This document shows, piece by piece, positions 24,774 through 34,126 of a stretch of DNA of 64,000 bases. The notes beneath the pieces are model-generated. The model worked only from the letters and a program-made list of their open reading frames with translations. It had not been told where the DNA came from and ran no database searches. The stretch is taken from positions 124,001 to 188,000 of the forward strand of contig NZ_CANMEZ010000003.1 in assembly GCF_947496985.1 (NCBI RefSeq), given 5' to 3'. Made by a program: the position numbers and the translations under genes. The DNA is from an uncultured Kordia sp. (GTDB taxonomy: Bacteria > Bacteroidota > Bacteroidia > Flavobacteriales > Flavobacteriaceae). Every line of letters begins with the position of its first letter. Position 1 is the stretch's first letter.

Positions 24774-24816
24774 GTAGCGAGATCGGGAATTGAACCCGAG
24801 ACCTCCGGGTTATGAA
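24774..24816 (-). repeat. attachment site copy: 3' part of tRNA-Met (43-bp direct repeat)
   Basis: Bases 24774-24816 are identical to 36090-36132, the 3' part of the intact tRNA-Met from the anticodon loop to the end. Beyond 24816 the sequence diverges, so this is a fragment that cannot make a tRNA. It marks the far end of the integrative element. Confidence 0.92.
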
Positions 24817-25538
24817 GCGGATAGGTCCATTCTTAAGTTGTTGATTTTTAATGAATTGAAAAATAAGGAGTCCGAAAAACTATCAAAAACGCCCAATTTC
24901 GGCACTCCAGAACTGTACTCCTTGTTTAGTTAAGACCCGTCTTAAGTTAGGTATATTTTCTTTTTTTTGAAATAAGGTTACATGTTTTTAAATGGATAAT
25001 AACAAGTTGAATAAAACTAGTATCTATAGTTGTAACCCCTTTCTCATTATTGTATTTAAATTTTTAAGATTGAGCATAGTTTTTAAATCGAACCCTTTTG
25101 ACATGTTGGGTTTCGAGTAATATTTCATCTGCCTATATGGAGGGAAAAGTCAAAACAACTGCGGTTATTTTTTTAGAAAAATGTTTTAGTTCCCGCAGAG
25201 CTTGGTCTTGAAATTATGCAAAGGCAAGAGACGAGATATGTAATTGATCGATAACACGACATATCATAAAAAGTGCGTAAAACGAAAAATGTTGATCCAT
25301 AGAAGAAATTGAAATAGTTTTAAAATAGCAATTGAAATTGAATTGCAGAAAAAATCTACTCAAATACGGAAAACCGTAAGGCTTAAATAAAACAAAAGAA
25401 TATTATGATACTTTTAAAGAAGCAAGTTTCTTTAATTTCTAAAAACTACTTTTTTGAGAATAAATTCTTAAATTAGAAAAAGAAAATTACTATAAAATCG
25501 CATTTTTACTAATCAGCAATTATATAAAACATTAAAGA
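24817..25538. other. Left end of the island: gene-free, with possible integrase arm sites
   Basis: No gene is supported in these 720 bases. Marked elements are TCTTAAGTTG (24831-24840), AACTGTACTCC (24911-24921; its reverse complement is at 36020-36030 near the other end), an inverted repeat TTAAGAC/GTCTTAA at 24930-24945, and TCTTAAGTTAG (24940-24950). The palindrome at 25365 lies ahead of the defence operon. Confidence 0.55.
25365..25378 (+). promoter_or_regulatory. Palindrome TACGGAAAACCGTA ahead of the Gabija-like operon
   Basis: A TACGG/CCGTA palindrome with centre AAAA, ending 161 bases before the operon's first ATG. It shares sequence and spacing with the sites at 18000-18013 and 34290-34303. 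Probably a DNA-binding site for a dimeric regulator; the regulator is not identified. Confidence 0.5.
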
Positions 25539-27470
25539 ATGTACCTATCGTATATCAAAGTAGAAAATTATAAAGGAATTGATACTATAGAAACTGAATT
25601 TGATCCTAACATTAATATTATTATAGGAGAGAATGGGAGTTGTAAGTCTGCCTTAATTGATGCCATACGAATACTATACAATATCGGAGAGCCGATCAGA
25701 GAAATATCCGTATCTTCTGATGATTTTCATCAAAAAATCATGAAATCTGATACCGAAAATCATCTAGAAAAAGCTACACTGATTACAATTACATATATTT
25801 TCAAAGGTTTATCTACTGCTCAAAAAGGTGCTTTTTATGAGTACATGGTAATTGATCCTAATGATACCGAAGATGATTATGCTAAAATAATTATTAGTTA
25901 TGAAGAAAAGAATGGAAAATACCCGCAATTTTCATATAATACGGGTGATATTGATGGTCAAAAAGCTGACTTTAAAACATTTGAACTATTTCAACATTAT
26001 TATCTTAGTGCATTAAGAGACAGTACACGCGATTTATTGAATACTCGCGGTAATGTATTAGGAAGAGTAATAAAAAGATTCGTAAAAAGAAATGAAACAG
26101 AATCGGAAATTGAACAAATAGTAAAAGATGCTAATTCTGAATTATTAGATAGAGAAGAAGTGAAAAAAACAAGAAGTGGTATCAACAATAATCTTGAAGC
26201 TATTTTTAAAAAGTTTCTTGATAATAAAATTGGACTTCGAATCGCTGAATCAAAAACAGAATATATTGTCAATGCAATAAAACCCTTTCTACCTCATGAT
26301 AGAGAAAATTTAAGCGAAGAAGGGTTTAATCTATGGCAGAATAGTTTAGGCTTAAACAATCTTATTTATATTGCAATTGTACTTGGTGATGTTAAAGAGC
26401 AAATTGAAGATAATAATATTCCACATTATGCTCTTTTAATTGAAGAACCGGAAGCGCATTTACATCCACAACTTCAATTAAGCCTTTATAATTTTCTTAC
26501 TGGTGCAAATACTTCCGATAATAGTCAACTTTTTATAACTACTCATTCACCAACTTTGACATCAAAAGTACCTTTAAAGAACCTTATATTACTAGATCAT
26601 AATAAAGCCTATAAATTAGAAGACCAGTTTGAACAAAGAGTTAGTGAAAATATAATAGAAAGTACTACTAAAAATGTTGCTTTAATCGATTCTGATTTTA
26701 AATTAAGACAAAGAAAACTCGAGCGCTATATTGATGTAACAAAATCCCAACTTTTTTATGCCAAATCAATACTATTTGTAGAAGGAATTTCAGAAGAACT
26801 TTTACTCTCAGCGTTTACTCGACTAGAGGATTACCTACTAGAGGATTATAGAGTTGAACTTGTTAATGTTAAAGGGACATCTTTTTATCCATTTTTATAC
26901 TTATTCAATCATCAAGATGAAAATAAAAGAATAAATAAACCAATTACTGTACTAACAGATGACGATCGTTTTACATCTTCTAAGGAAGCTAAATATAGCT
27001 TTAATAAGCTTTTGGAAACTGATTATTCTGCACTTGATGAATTAGATAGTAATATACAGAATGGAACTGAAGCAACTAGAATTGCAAACCTAAACTCTGT
27101 CGCAAATAATGTTGATAATATAAAAATATTGCACTCTTTTAAAACTCTAGAGTATGAATTAGCTATTCATAATATTGAAGTTAATCGCACAGAACTACAT
27201 AATAATTTTCTTTTTGATTATATTAATCAACATTTTTCAGATAAAATTGATAAAATTATAGAATACACTCAAACATTTGAAAACGATATAATGAGTGAAT
27301 CTGAAAAAAGAAAAGTAGGTATTCTTCTTTGGAAATCATTACCCAAAAAAGCAGAATTCGCACAGGATTTTTCAATATATATAATTGAAAATATAGATAA
27401 GGCAAAAACATCATTTGTAGTCCCTAAGTATATTCAAGAAGGATTAACTCATTTAAGACAAGGAATATGA
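25539..27470 (+). CDS. gajA: Gabija-like OLD-family ATPase/TOPRIM nuclease (GajA-like)
   Basis: 643 residues. The N-terminal ABC-type ATPase has Walker A GENGSCKS (30-37; Cys replaces the usual second Gly, which also occurs in relatives), Walker B LLIEEPEAHLHPQ and the H-loop LFITTHSP. A C-terminal TOPRIM nuclease follows, with Glu415 in FVEGISEELLL and the acidic cluster Asp474-476 in VLTDDDR. In the Gabija system GajA cuts DNA and partners with the helicase GajB. Here the next gene is a UvrD-like helicase overlapping by 4 bases, so the pair is Gabija-like. At 643 residues it is somewhat longer than the usual GajA (about 580). Confidence 0.85.
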   Translation: MYLSYIKVENYKGIDTIETEFDPNINIIIGENGSCKSALIDAIRILYNIGEPIREISVSSDDFHQKIMKSDTENHLEKATLITITYIFKGLSTAQKGAFYEYMVIDPNDTEDDYAKIIISYEEKNGKYPQFSYNTGDIDGQKADFKTFELFQHYYLSALRDSTRDLLNTRGNVLGRVIKRFVKRNETESEIEQIVKDANSELLDREEVKKTRSGINNNLEAIFKKFLDNKIGLRIAESKTEYIVNAIKPFLPHDRENLSEEGFNLWQNSLGLNNLIYIAIVLGDVKEQIEDNNIPHYALLIEEPEAHLHPQLQLSLYNFLTGANTSDNSQLFITTHSPTLTSKVPLKNLILLDHNKAYKLEDQFEQRVSENIIESTTKNVALIDSDFKLRQRKLERYIDVTKSQLFYAKSILFVEGISEELLLSAFTRLEDYLLEDYRVELVNVKGTSFYPFLYLFNHQDENKRINKPITVLTDDDRFTSSKEAKYSFNKLLETDYSALDELDSNIQNGTEATRIANLNSVANNVDNIKILHSFKTLEYELAIHNIEVNRTELHNNFLFDYINQHFSDKIDKIIEYTQTFENDIMSESEKRKVGILLWKSLPKKAEFAQDFSIYIIENIDKAKTSFVVPKYIQEGLTHLRQGI

Positions 27471-29299
27471 TTTACGACTTAAATGAGGAAAGAAATGCTT
27501 ACTTACAGGCAAGAGGGAAAATAATATTAAATGCTTGTCCTGGAAGCGGAAAGACAACAACAATCGCACAAAAAATAATAGAACTTGATAATTCTAATGA
27601 AATTAATTCATATTCAGGTATAGCCTGCCTTTCATTTACAAACTCTGCTAAAGATGAAATAAATGAAGCATATACAAAACTTAGTGGGAAGATTTTAAAA
27701 TTTCCTAATCACGTTTCTACTATCGATAGTTTTATAAATAGATTTATTACACTTCCATTTTATAATATATTAAATCGAGATTTTAGTAGACCTAAAATTC
27801 TTGACCACACTAATATATTAAATGATATGTGGAAGAATGAATATATAGGGAGAGATGGTAAATTGAGGGAAGGCTTAAAAAGACCTTTGAATAATACTGA
27901 GTATAAAGCAAAAAATAATAGAAGTATATTCTATGCGTATCCACCAAGTTCAATTAGAATAGAACCAAATGGAGCATTTACAGTTGAAGGTAAAACACCG
28001 TCTAATGGAACTGTAGATATAGATAAGTTCAACAAATATTGCCAATTAATTAAACAAACGCAATTTAAAAAAGGGTTAATTTCGACAGGTGATTCAGCAT
28101 TTATTGCTCTACATATTTTAAGAACGAACCCAAAAATCTGTCAATGGTTAGCCTTAAGATTTCCTTTTATAATAATAGATGAAGCTCAGGATAATTCGTT
28201 AATACAACACGCTATTTTTGAAGAATTGTCTAAACAAGGTCTAAAAAATATAGAACTAATAGGTGACCCTTATCAAAGTCTTTATGAATGGAGAGATGCA
28301 AATCCAAAAGAGTTTTTAAAAAAATATAATGAAGATAATAGTTGGAATTCATTTGCCTTAACAGATAATAGGAGATCGCCTCAAAAAATTATTGATATAT
28401 TTTCTATACTAAGAAAGGTAGATGATGCAAAAATAAATTGTTTAGATAACCTCTTTATAGAGAATTCAATTATTGTTTATAAATATTCAGGGAATAACTT
28501 TCAATCTATTATTAAACATTATGAGAACCTATGCTTATCAAAAACTCTAGAAAAGAATAATATCGTTGTTAGAGGAAATTCTTTAAAGAATAAATTATTG
28601 GGGAAAACAACAGAAGAAAGACCCTGGGGAATTGAGTTACCAAAAGAAATCATTACAGCTAAAAACCGTTTTTTAGGTAATGACATAAAAAATTCGATAA
28701 ATGAAATGCGTACTATTTCTGTAAAGTTATTAAATCCAAAAAGTGACTATCATCAATTAAAAGAAATAGAAAGAAATAGAAAAGAAGATCATCTTTTTAA
28801 TTCACTTTTATTTAAAATTCTGAACGATCTACCAAGTTTTGAATTAACAGTAGCGGATTGGACAATACAAGCTCAAAATTTCATTAAAGAAAAGTTAGGC
28901 TTAGATTATGAAGTTGATTTTAAACTTAGAAATAGGAAATCTAAATATTTTAATAAGGATAAAACATTGAATGAATCTGTCGGTATTCATTTTCAAAAAT
29001 CATATTCTGAATCAAATATACCCATAACTACTATTCATCAAGTAAAAGGGAAAACTTTAGATTCAGTATTAATATTTTTTAACGATAAAAAGCACATTAA
29101 TAATATTCTTTTTGAAGATATTTCTAACTTAGAGAATAGTTTCCCAGATGAAAAGAAAAGATTAATATATGTAGCAATGTCTAGACCTAAAAAGATTCTT
29201 GCAATGGCATTTCCTGATTCTATAACAGATGAAAGTATTTTTGAAAAATTTGGAACAGATATAAAAATTATATCTGAGGATGAAATAAAGGAATATTAA
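27467..29299 (+). CDS. gajB: UvrD/Rep-like superfamily 1 helicase (GajB-like)
   Basis: 610 residues. Walker A is CPGSGKTT (24-31), Walker B is IIIDEAQDNS (Asp238-Asp242), motif III is GDPYQSLYEWR, motif V is TTIHQVKGKTLDSVLIFF and motif VI is YVAMSRPKK. These are the UvrD/Rep motifs. In Gabija, GajB recognises DNA ends and activates GajA. It overlaps the nuclease gene by 4 bases and is followed 7 bases later by a PD-(D/E)XK gene. The protein is longer than typical GajB (about 500), with an insertion between motifs III and V. Confidence 0.85.
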   Translation: MIYDLNEERNAYLQARGKIILNACPGSGKTTTIAQKIIELDNSNEINSYSGIACLSFTNSAKDEINEAYTKLSGKILKFPNHVSTIDSFINRFITLPFYNILNRDFSRPKILDHTNILNDMWKNEYIGRDGKLREGLKRPLNNTEYKAKNNRSIFYAYPPSSIRIEPNGAFTVEGKTPSNGTVDIDKFNKYCQLIKQTQFKKGLISTGDSAFIALHILRTNPKICQWLALRFPFIIIDEAQDNSLIQHAIFEELSKQGLKNIELIGDPYQSLYEWRDANPKEFLKKYNEDNSWNSFALTDNRRSPQKIIDIFSILRKVDDAKINCLDNLFIENSIIVYKYSGNNFQSIIKHYENLCLSKTLEKNNIVVRGNSLKNKLLGKTTEERPWGIELPKEIITAKNRFLGNDIKNSINEMRTISVKLLNPKSDYHQLKEIERNRKEDHLFNSLLFKILNDLPSFELTVADWTIQAQNFIKEKLGLDYEVDFKLRNRKSKYFNKDKTLNESVGIHFQKSYSESNIPITTIHQVKGKTLDSVLIFFNDKKHINNILFEDISNLENSFPDEKKRLIYVAMSRPKKILAMAFPDSITDESIFEKFGTDIKIISEDEIKEY

Positions 29300-29306
29300 G
29301 ATTTTA

Positions 29307-30401
29307 ATGAAAAAACAATTACCAAAACCAGAAAACTGGCAAGATTTTGAGTCCTTGTGTAAAAAGCTCTGGGGCGAAATTTGGAAAATACCAAATAAGA
29401 TAAAAAAGAATGGTAGATCTGGACAACCACAAAATGGTGTTGATATTTATGGAATTCCAAAAAATGAAAAGCATTATTGGGGGATTCAGTGTAAAGGGAA
29501 AGATTCGTATACGCATGCAAAATTAACTGAATTAGAAGTAGATGAGGAAGTCGAAAAAGCTAAATCATTTAAGCCAAATTTATCCGTTTTAATTTTTGCT
29601 ACGACATCAAATAAGGATTCAAAAATTGAAGAATATGTAAGATTAAAAGATTTTGATAATAGAGAAAATCAAAGTTTTGAAATTTTACTTTTTTGTTGGG
29701 AAGATATAGTCGATCTTATTGAAGAACATAAAGATGTATATGACTACTACATGAATTCACAAAAGTTTAAAACTCAATTTGATTTTGAACTTTTGTTTAA
29801 TGAAAGTCAAAACACTAATATTGAGATAAATCCAGAGTTTTATAATTCTAAAATTGTATCTGTTATAAAACCACCTCCCATTCATAATCCAAGAAGAAGT
29901 AACATACATATTTTAGACTTAACAGGCGGTTGGAGTGATCATAGAAATGGTGAAAATTTATCTTATTGTGCTGTGAATTTATTGTTAGTCAATACTGGAC
30001 AGGAAGTTCTTGAAGATTGGAAACTTATGTTTAAAGTTGAGGGCGAATATAAGTTTTTAGGTAGTTATAATGGCAGTGAGGATCAATTATCTAGAAGTGT
30101 CGCAAAAATTAGTAATCCTAGAGCATTTATTGAATATAGTGATGAATTTACCTTAGAATCTTCTAAAGTCATTATTCAAAGTGACTTTAGAAAATATCCG
30201 TTATGGATAAGACCTCTACCAGAGAAATATCAAATTAAACTTTCATGGATATTCTTAGCTAGAGGCTGCAAAAGCAAAGGAGAATTAGTCATTAATGTTA
30301 ATCCAGTTATCGAAGATCGAACTTTAAATAATGAAGTTGATTTTCAATATGAATTACAAAAAGATCAATTTAGAATTGATGAAAAAATTATATACCAATA
30401 G
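29307..30401 (+). CDS. PD-(D/E)XK nuclease-like protein with beta-rich C-terminal domain
   Basis: 364 residues. The N-terminal ~150 residues fit a restriction endonuclease-like fold: Glu15 in DFESLCKKLW, Asp46 in NGVDIYG and the Q-x-K motif Gln61/Lys63 in WGIQCKGK, followed by FATTSNKD. The C-terminal half (about 185-350) is rich in predicted beta strands and aromatic residues and may sense or bind a partner. It is the third gene of the operon, 7 bases after the helicase. This nuclease is not part of standard two-gene Gabija, so it may be an added effector or a separate system sharing the promoter. Confidence 0.75.
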   Translation: MKKQLPKPENWQDFESLCKKLWGEIWKIPNKIKKNGRSGQPQNGVDIYGIPKNEKHYWGIQCKGKDSYTHAKLTELEVDEEVEKAKSFKPNLSVLIFATTSNKDSKIEEYVRLKDFDNRENQSFEILLFCWEDIVDLIEEHKDVYDYYMNSQKFKTQFDFELLFNESQNTNIEINPEFYNSKIVSVIKPPPIHNPRRSNIHILDLTGGWSDHRNGENLSYCAVNLLLVNTGQEVLEDWKLMFKVEGEYKFLGSYNGSEDQLSRSVAKISNPRAFIEYSDEFTLESSKVIIQSDFRKYPLWIRPLPEKYQIKLSWIFLARGCKSKGELVINVNPVIEDRTLNNEVDFQYELQKDQFRIDEKIIYQ

Positions 30402-30446
30402 AAAAGGTAATTATCTTAATTATTTTGAAAATTCAAAAAGTATAAC

Positions 30447-31727
30447 ATGAGTTTAATCATACAATCATTTTACAATATTTTTTGGCAAGACCCAGCTTGT
30501 CAAAATCTATTTTTGTTATCAAAAGAAGAATTATTAGAAAGTATCTCTTTCGGAGATGAAAATAACCCCTATACATATTCTTCAAATAGAATAATTATAT
30601 CAAATGCTCAAAATGATTCAGAGGCGATTGATACAATAAAATTTAGAAGTGAGAGATATGATCTTTTTTTAGGTAATTCTTTAGAGGAAAAGATAGAATA
30701 TTTTAAACCAATAATTGAAGATATCTATGATAAAAAATTAAAGAAATCATTTGAAAAATTAATAAACGATTATAATGAAAAAGGTTGGAGATTATTTGTT
30801 AGGTTCATAAAAATTATTTCTAATGAAAAGAAGAGAGAAGATAATATAATACAGTTTTTGCATGATTATGGATTCATTGGAAAACATATAAAAACTTTTG
30901 AAGGAGTTGAAAAACATTTTGAGAAATTATTTATTCCTAAAAAAAGAAATGAATTAATTAATGAACAGACTATTAATACTTTTTTCGAGGGAATAAAATT
31001 TATTAAAGAACTATACGTAAACCACTCATACAAGAAGTTATATACAACAAATCAGGTTTTAGTAAATACATTATATAGTGAAGATAATTTTAATTCTAGA
31101 TTAAAGCTTTTTCATTTATTATATGAGAGTAAAATAATTTATCCCAGTAATGAAGATGCATTTGTAGAATGTTCAAATTGTGAGCCTGAAACATATAAGG
31201 GTACTCTTCAGTTAAGAATTAATCCTAAAAAATTAAATAATCTAAAGTGCCCATTATGTTCAAGTGAACTTACTTATTTTATTCCTTACGAATTAGATAA
31301 AGAGATACATGAAATAGTTAAAAGCAAGGATGGGCTATTGCTTAATGCTTTGTGTAACAGATTAGATAAATATAATATTGACTACAAAACAAATGTAAAT
31401 TTTTTGGACGATATTGAGCTTGATTGTTTCTTTAATAAAAATGACGAAATATACTTTATTGAGGTAAAAATGTATAAACTTAATACCTCTAAAAGCAAAT
31501 TGAAAAGTAAGGTAAAGGAACACTATGGGAAATTAGTTAAAGATGTAAAACGATTAATTAAACTAGATCAATTTAATGGAAAAAGAATAAATCCTATACT
31601 ATTATTAAACATAAATAATGATTCACTACTACGTGAAATTATTGGGGAGTTAAAGGGACTACATTCTGGAACTTTAGAATCGAATTGTAAAATAATTAAT
31701 TTAGGTTTATTGAGGTTTGAAGAATAA
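30447..31727 (+). CDS. Zinc-ribbon and PD-(D/E)XK domain protein, fourth gene of the defence operon
   Basis: 426 residues. The N-terminal half is helical and charged without a known motif. A zinc ribbon (CSNC ... CPLC) spans about residues 240-272. The C-terminus has a nuclease-like core, Asp326 in ELDCFF and Glu339-x-Lys341 in YFIEVKMY, as in PD-(D/E)XK enzymes of the type that process foreign DNA. It starts 45 bases after the previous gene on the same strand. No named family is recognised. Confidence 0.7.
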   Translation: MSLIIQSFYNIFWQDPACQNLFLLSKEELLESISFGDENNPYTYSSNRIIISNAQNDSEAIDTIKFRSERYDLFLGNSLEEKIEYFKPIIEDIYDKKLKKSFEKLINDYNEKGWRLFVRFIKIISNEKKREDNIIQFLHDYGFIGKHIKTFEGVEKHFEKLFIPKKRNELINEQTINTFFEGIKFIKELYVNHSYKKLYTTNQVLVNTLYSEDNFNSRLKLFHLLYESKIIYPSNEDAFVECSNCEPETYKGTLQLRINPKKLNNLKCPLCSSELTYFIPYELDKEIHEIVKSKDGLLLNALCNRLDKYNIDYKTNVNFLDDIELDCFFNKNDEIYFIEVKMYKLNTSKSKLKSKVKEHYGKLVKDVKRLIKLDQFNGKRINPILLLNINNDSLLREIIGELKGLHSGTLESNCKIINLGLLRFEE

Positions 31728-31795
31728 TGTAGTATCTATTTCGAGACTAAAAGTTTAACTATATTTTCGATTTCATTTGATAGATTAATTTTTAC

Positions 31796-33133
31796 TTACC
31801 AGATATCTCCATCTTGAGCAAGATCCTTAAAATATGCTTCTCTTGCAATTTCGAGTTCTTTTCTTAAAACACCTTTGAATTCTTGAAGTAACCTAGAGGA
31901 ATTAACATCTTTTTTATTGTCTTTACGTAATGCGCATTGACAATAAGCTTTTATAAATGGATTGTTAAAATAATAAGAATTAGAGTTTTTATTAAATCTT
32001 AATATTTCTGCTCTTGCAGGTGTAGTTAGTTCATCTAAATATTTTTTTAGATTATTTCCTTTGTAATTTTTATTTTCTAATCTTAAATTGGCTTTTACAC
32101 TATGGATAGTTATTTCTTCTTGATTTGATAATAAAATAGCATTTAAAATGTTAATTGGATTTTCACTTTTTCTTTTGTGAACTATTTTAGTAGCTTTCTC
32201 AAAAATTGATTTATAAGTATCTGAGTTTTCTTCTAAGTATTCATCTAATGCAGCTTCAAATGTATTTACAATAATTTCTTTTGTTCTACTACGTCGTATA
32301 GTTTGAAAAATATTATTTTTTTCACAAATTAGTAATGCAAGCTGATGAGTAATTGCAGGAAGACCATTAGAATAATTTATAGTTTTATTCTTAATGTAAT
32401 CAGGAAATTTAATATTTAACAAAGCCTCTCCCTTTTCAAGTATTTCTAATAACTTATCATCGGTCATCAGAGGAACTTCAATCTCAGAAATCCTACTTTT
32501 CATTTCAGGATCATATTGTAAAACTTCTCTAGCAGAATTAACAGCCCCCAATGCTATAATTTTTAGCTTTGGGTAATCCAATGAACTATCCATAAAAACC
32601 TTCATAATTTGAGAAAGAAGAATTTTATCCTCAGTTTTAATTTTATGATAATCTTCTAAAACCCAACAATAGGAAGCTTTTCCTATAAATTTAGCAAGTG
32701 TCTGTGGTGTTATAGGTAAATCAACTGCTCTTTTTACTACTTGTTTATTACTATCATTTAATTCAGTAGATAGAGTAGCTTTCAAACCGAAGTAGGATGC
32801 GCTTAATGCGCCACCAGTTTTACCTCCTTTAGTTATTTCTTTTAATGGTAAATAGTACATTTCAAGTTGATTAAATGCATCAGTAACGATATCTTTCAGA
32901 GTCATACCAGTAATACATCTAGTAGTAATATACTTTATCTTTTGCTCTTTCAGCTTTTTTATTAATATTGAGGTCTTTCCAACTCCAGAATGTCCATAGA
33001 TAATAATCTGTTTACCAGGTGTTCTGATAGCTCTAGTCAAACGATCATTTACTGATTCTCTTTCTACAAAAGTATAATTAGCAGGTTGACTAGGAGTAAA
33101 AACTTCTATGTGTTTAAAATATTTTTTTGTCAT
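31796..33133 (-). CDS. AAA/STAND-like P-loop ATPase
   Basis: 445 residues. Walker A is GHSGVGKT (47-54). Walker B-like WVLEDYHKI follows near residue 160, and the sensor-like segment IIALGAVNSAREVL comes later. GLPAITHQLALLI resembles the arginine/helical lid found in Orc/STAND ATPases. The C-terminal part may be a winged helix plus helices with no effector domain recognised. It converges with the defence operon and is transcribed towards it. It may be an independent cargo gene or a regulator of the island. Confidence 0.7.
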   Translation of the reverse strand: MTKKYFKHIEVFTPSQPANYTFVERESVNDRLTRAIRTPGKQIIIYGHSGVGKTSILIKKLKEQKIKYITTRCITGMTLKDIVTDAFNQLEMYYLPLKEITKGGKTGGALSASYFGLKATLSTELNDSNKQVVKRAVDLPITPQTLAKFIGKASYCWVLEDYHKIKTEDKILLSQIMKVFMDSSLDYPKLKIIALGAVNSAREVLQYDPEMKSRISEIEVPLMTDDKLLEILEKGEALLNIKFPDYIKNKTINYSNGLPAITHQLALLICEKNNIFQTIRRSRTKEIIVNTFEAALDEYLEENSDTYKSIFEKATKIVHKRKSENPINILNAILLSNQEEITIHSVKANLRLENKNYKGNNLKKYLDELTTPARAEILRFNKNSNSYYFNNPFIKAYCQCALRKDNKKDVNSSRLLQEFKGVLRKELEIAREAYFKDLAQDGDIW

Positions 33134-33277
33134 TGAGTTGTATAAAGTTTACAGAAATGAATTTTTATTAACTAAATACACATAAATATCTTACTATAAT
33201 ATAAATGTAATTGTACTTTATTTATGGGTTTATGCTGATTAAAGAACCTTAATTGAATATGAATTTTAGATGATATT

Positions 33278-34126
33278 TTAAAATTTATATGATTTGTGAT
33301 ATATTGAATCTAGCTCTTCGCCAGTAGATCTAGTTAAATGTCCTAAAAGTTTTCTAGAAATTAATCTTCGTTCTTTTTCAAATGCCTCTAAAACCTTTCT
33401 TTTTTCTTCTATCTCCATTTCATCTCTAATATAAAATACATCTGTAAAAAAAGGTTTTATTGATAGAATTTGAGGGAATATTCGAGTATTGTCATCTGAA
33501 TCTATATTATGAATTAAAGATTTCATTGTTGCTAAGGCTGTTATGGTATTTGTAATAGTAGTTCTATTAATCTCTCCAGAGAAAGGAATAATATTGGTAG
33601 CATCTTTTGATGATATACCAATTACATCAACTGAAAGAGTACCAGAAAGTTTCTTTCCCTCCGCTGCAAAACCTATAGCAAATAAATCTCCTAGATTTAT
33701 TCCTGCTTCAAATGTTGTTAAATTCGCTACCATACGTAAACCAATACCAATTCTAGCTTCACCTACAATTGTACTATGAGTTCTGTATTTTGCATAATCT
33801 AAAACAACTTGATAAGTTGAACCCTTCGAAGATATTGTCGCAGATCCGAAATTTGCATCAATGCCAGCAGATATATCTTTTACTGAAACAAAAAAACCTT
33901 GATTGTCTAAAAATTGTAATCTATCCTTATTTGTTGCGTCTCTCATATTTATAGTTTGACTTGTATCAGCTACAAACACCTGCCATTTATTATACTCTAA
34001 GGGATCTATAGGAGTAAAACCTGTATGATTTAATACGGTTTGGTTAAATACGTTCTTTAATGATTTTGAGCTATTACAAGAAGTCACTAGTAATAGAATA
34101 ATTAAAATTAATTGCGTTTTTTTCAT
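33278..34126 (-). CDS. Hypothetical lipoprotein on the island
   Basis: 282 residues. A lipoprotein signal sequence (MKKTQLILIILLLVTSCNSS) gives a lipid-anchored Cys17. The mature part is rich in beta-type stretches (GFFVSVKDISAGIDANFGSA to AGINLGDLFAIGFAAEGKKL) with an acidic/basic helical C-terminus (EMEIEEKRKVLEAFEKERRL). No domain is recognised. It lies upstream of the ATPase gene on the same strand (144 bases apart). It has an upstream palindrome like the defence operon's, so the two may be co-regulated. Confidence 0.6.
   Translation of the reverse strand: MKKTQLILIILLLVTSCNSSKSLKNVFNQTVLNHTGFTPIDPLEYNKWQVFVADTSQTINMRDATNKDRLQFLDNQGFFVSVKDISAGIDANFGSATISSKGSTYQVVLDYAKYRTHSTIVGEARIGIGLRMVANLTTFEAGINLGDLFAIGFAAEGKKLSGTLSVDVIGISSKDATNIIPFSGEINRTTITNTITALATMKSLIHNIDSDDNTRIFPQILSIKPFFTDVFYIRDEMEIEEKRKVLEAFEKERRLISRKLLGHLTRSTGEELDSIYHKSYKF

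Noticed and set aside
24774-24840. A second tRNA-Met gene at the left end of the island
   Set aside because: Only the 3' 43 bases match; the acceptor 5' strand and D arm are absent, so it cannot fold as a tRNA. It is the attachment-site copy.
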